Below, piece by piece: positions 15,247 through 15,870 of a DNA stretch of 15,870 nucleotides (position 1 is the first letter of the stretch; each line of letters opens with the position of its first letter). The notes below the pieces were generated by a model that was not told where the DNA came from, did no database searches, and saw nothing but the letters and a program-made list of their open reading frames with translations. Source of the stretch: Bdellovibrio sp. ZAP7 (lineage in GTDB: Bacteria > Bacteroidota > Bacteroidia > Flavobacteriales > Flavobacteriaceae); the NCBI GenBank assembly GCA_943324165.2, contig CALPKO020000004.1, positions 1 to 15,870 of the forward strand. Direction: 5' to 3'. Made by a program: the position numbers and the translations under genes.

Positions 15247-15870
15247 TTGGCTACAAAGGGAATCGAAGTTAAAGAAACGCCGTTGATGAAACAATACAAC
15301 GAAATCAAAAGGAAATATCCTGATGCTTGCTTATTGTTTAGGGTCGGCGATTTTTATGAAACTTTTGGTGAAGATGCCGTACGCGCCTCAAAAATTTTAG
15401 GAATTGTACTCACAAAACGCGGTGCAGGTTCCGAAACTGAAACTGCTTTGGCTGGTTTTCCACATCATTCTTTAAATACTTATTTGCCTAAATTGGTAAA
15501 AGCAGGTCTTCGTGTTGCTATTTGTGACCAATTAGAAGATCCTAAAATGACAAAAACCATTGTCAAACGCGGTGTGACCGAACTGGTTACGCCAGGAGTT
15601 TCGATGAATGATGAAGTTTTGCAATCTAAATCAAACAACTTTTTAGCTGCAGTATATTTTGGTAAGAAAAATTTAGGAGTATCATTTTTAGATGTTTCAA
15701 CAGGAGAATTTCTTACAGCCCAAGGCAATGAAGAATACATAGACAAGCTGTTACAAAATTTTCAACCAAGCGAAGTTTTAATTCCAAAAAACAACAAGGG
15801 AGATTTTAAACAAACTTTTGGCGAAGATTTTCATAATTTTTACCTCGAAGATTGGATTTTTAAAGAAGAC
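15247..15870 (+). CDS. mutS: DNA mismatch repair protein MutS (partial, C-terminus outside window)
   Basis: The frame runs from a TTG start at 15247 for 208 codons to the window edge. No in-frame ATG exists between the upstream stop TAG (15214) and codon 14, and the family N-terminus ([22 protein letters not shown]) begins before codon 14, so TTG is the likely start. The mismatch-binding domain is visible: [14 protein letters not shown] places Phe36 and Glu38 at the numbers of the E. coli Phe-x-Glu motif that stacks on the mispaired base. [15 protein letters not shown] and [19 protein letters not shown] complete domain I, and the connector domain begins near NNFLAAVYF. MutS finds mismatches and recruits MutL. 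It is divergent from the DUF1573 gene. No clear promoter was found in the gap. Confidence 0.96.
   Translation, partial: MATKGIEVKETPLMKQYNEIKRKYPDACLLFRVGDFYETFGEDAVRASKILGIVLTKRGAGSETETALAGFPHHSLNTYLPKLVKAGLRVAICDQLEDPKMTKTIVKRGVTELVTPGVSMNDEVLQSKSNNFLAAVYFGKKNLGVSFLDVSTGEFLTAQGNEEYIDKLLQNFQPSEVLIPKNNKGDFKQTFGEDFHNFYLEDWIFKED

Overview
The window looks like an ordinary chromosomal segment of a flavobacterium (Bacteroidota, Flavobacteriaceae, close to Flavobacterium). The evidence is AT-rich DNA, no Shine-Dalgarno sequences before starts, repeated -7 boxes of the Bacteroidota type TAnnTTTG, a tRNA gene without an encoded CCA end, and protein families typical of the group. These include a DUF5916/CBM9-like outer-membrane protein, DUF1573, a large AsmA-like protein and an N-terminal lipoprotein L,D-transpeptidase. 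I see no insertion sequence, prophage, CRISPR array, toxin-antitoxin pair or defence system.

Layout. Positions 1-1483 hold the N-terminal part of a YcbB-type L,D-transpeptidase lipoprotein (cut by the window edge) and a GNAT acetyltransferase, both on the minus strand. A tRNA-Gly(TCC) gene with its own promoter and terminator lies at 1628-1741. A tatD-family hydrolase (minus) and a small retropepsin-like aspartic protease (plus) diverge from a very short shared promoter region near 2540-2575. From 7239 down to 3088 the minus strand carries lpxB (lipid A), an NlpC/P60 cell-wall peptidase and comEC (DNA uptake); the last two probably form one transcript. rlmN (7369-8412) diverges from lpxB. After a 372-base gap comes a large DUF5916 protein (8785-11205), convergent with an 857-residue AsmA-like protein (13807-11234). 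A compact SpoU/TrmH RNA methyltransferase and a secreted DUF1573 protein follow on the minus strand. At the right edge mutS begins at a TTG codon and runs out of the window.

How the genes relate. Much of the content concerns the cell envelope: peptidoglycan cross-linking and cleavage (L,D-transpeptidase, NlpC/P60), lipid A (LpxB), outer-membrane or periplasmic proteins (DUF5916, AsmA, DUF1573) and DNA uptake (ComEC). The rest maintains nucleic acids (TatD, RlmN, TrmH-like, MutS, tRNA). Nothing suggests that they form one pathway; most appear to be separately transcribed.

I did not find a convincing undescribed system. The items most worth a second look are regulatory: overlapping divergent promoters at tatD and the protease gene, a probably leaderless rlmN, a strong terminator ending about 14 bases before the RNA methyltransferase start, and tandem promoters before the DUF1573 gene. 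Start codons were moved for tatD, the protease and the DUF5916 protein, and two edge genes (L,D-transpeptidase, mutS) were read directly from the DNA.
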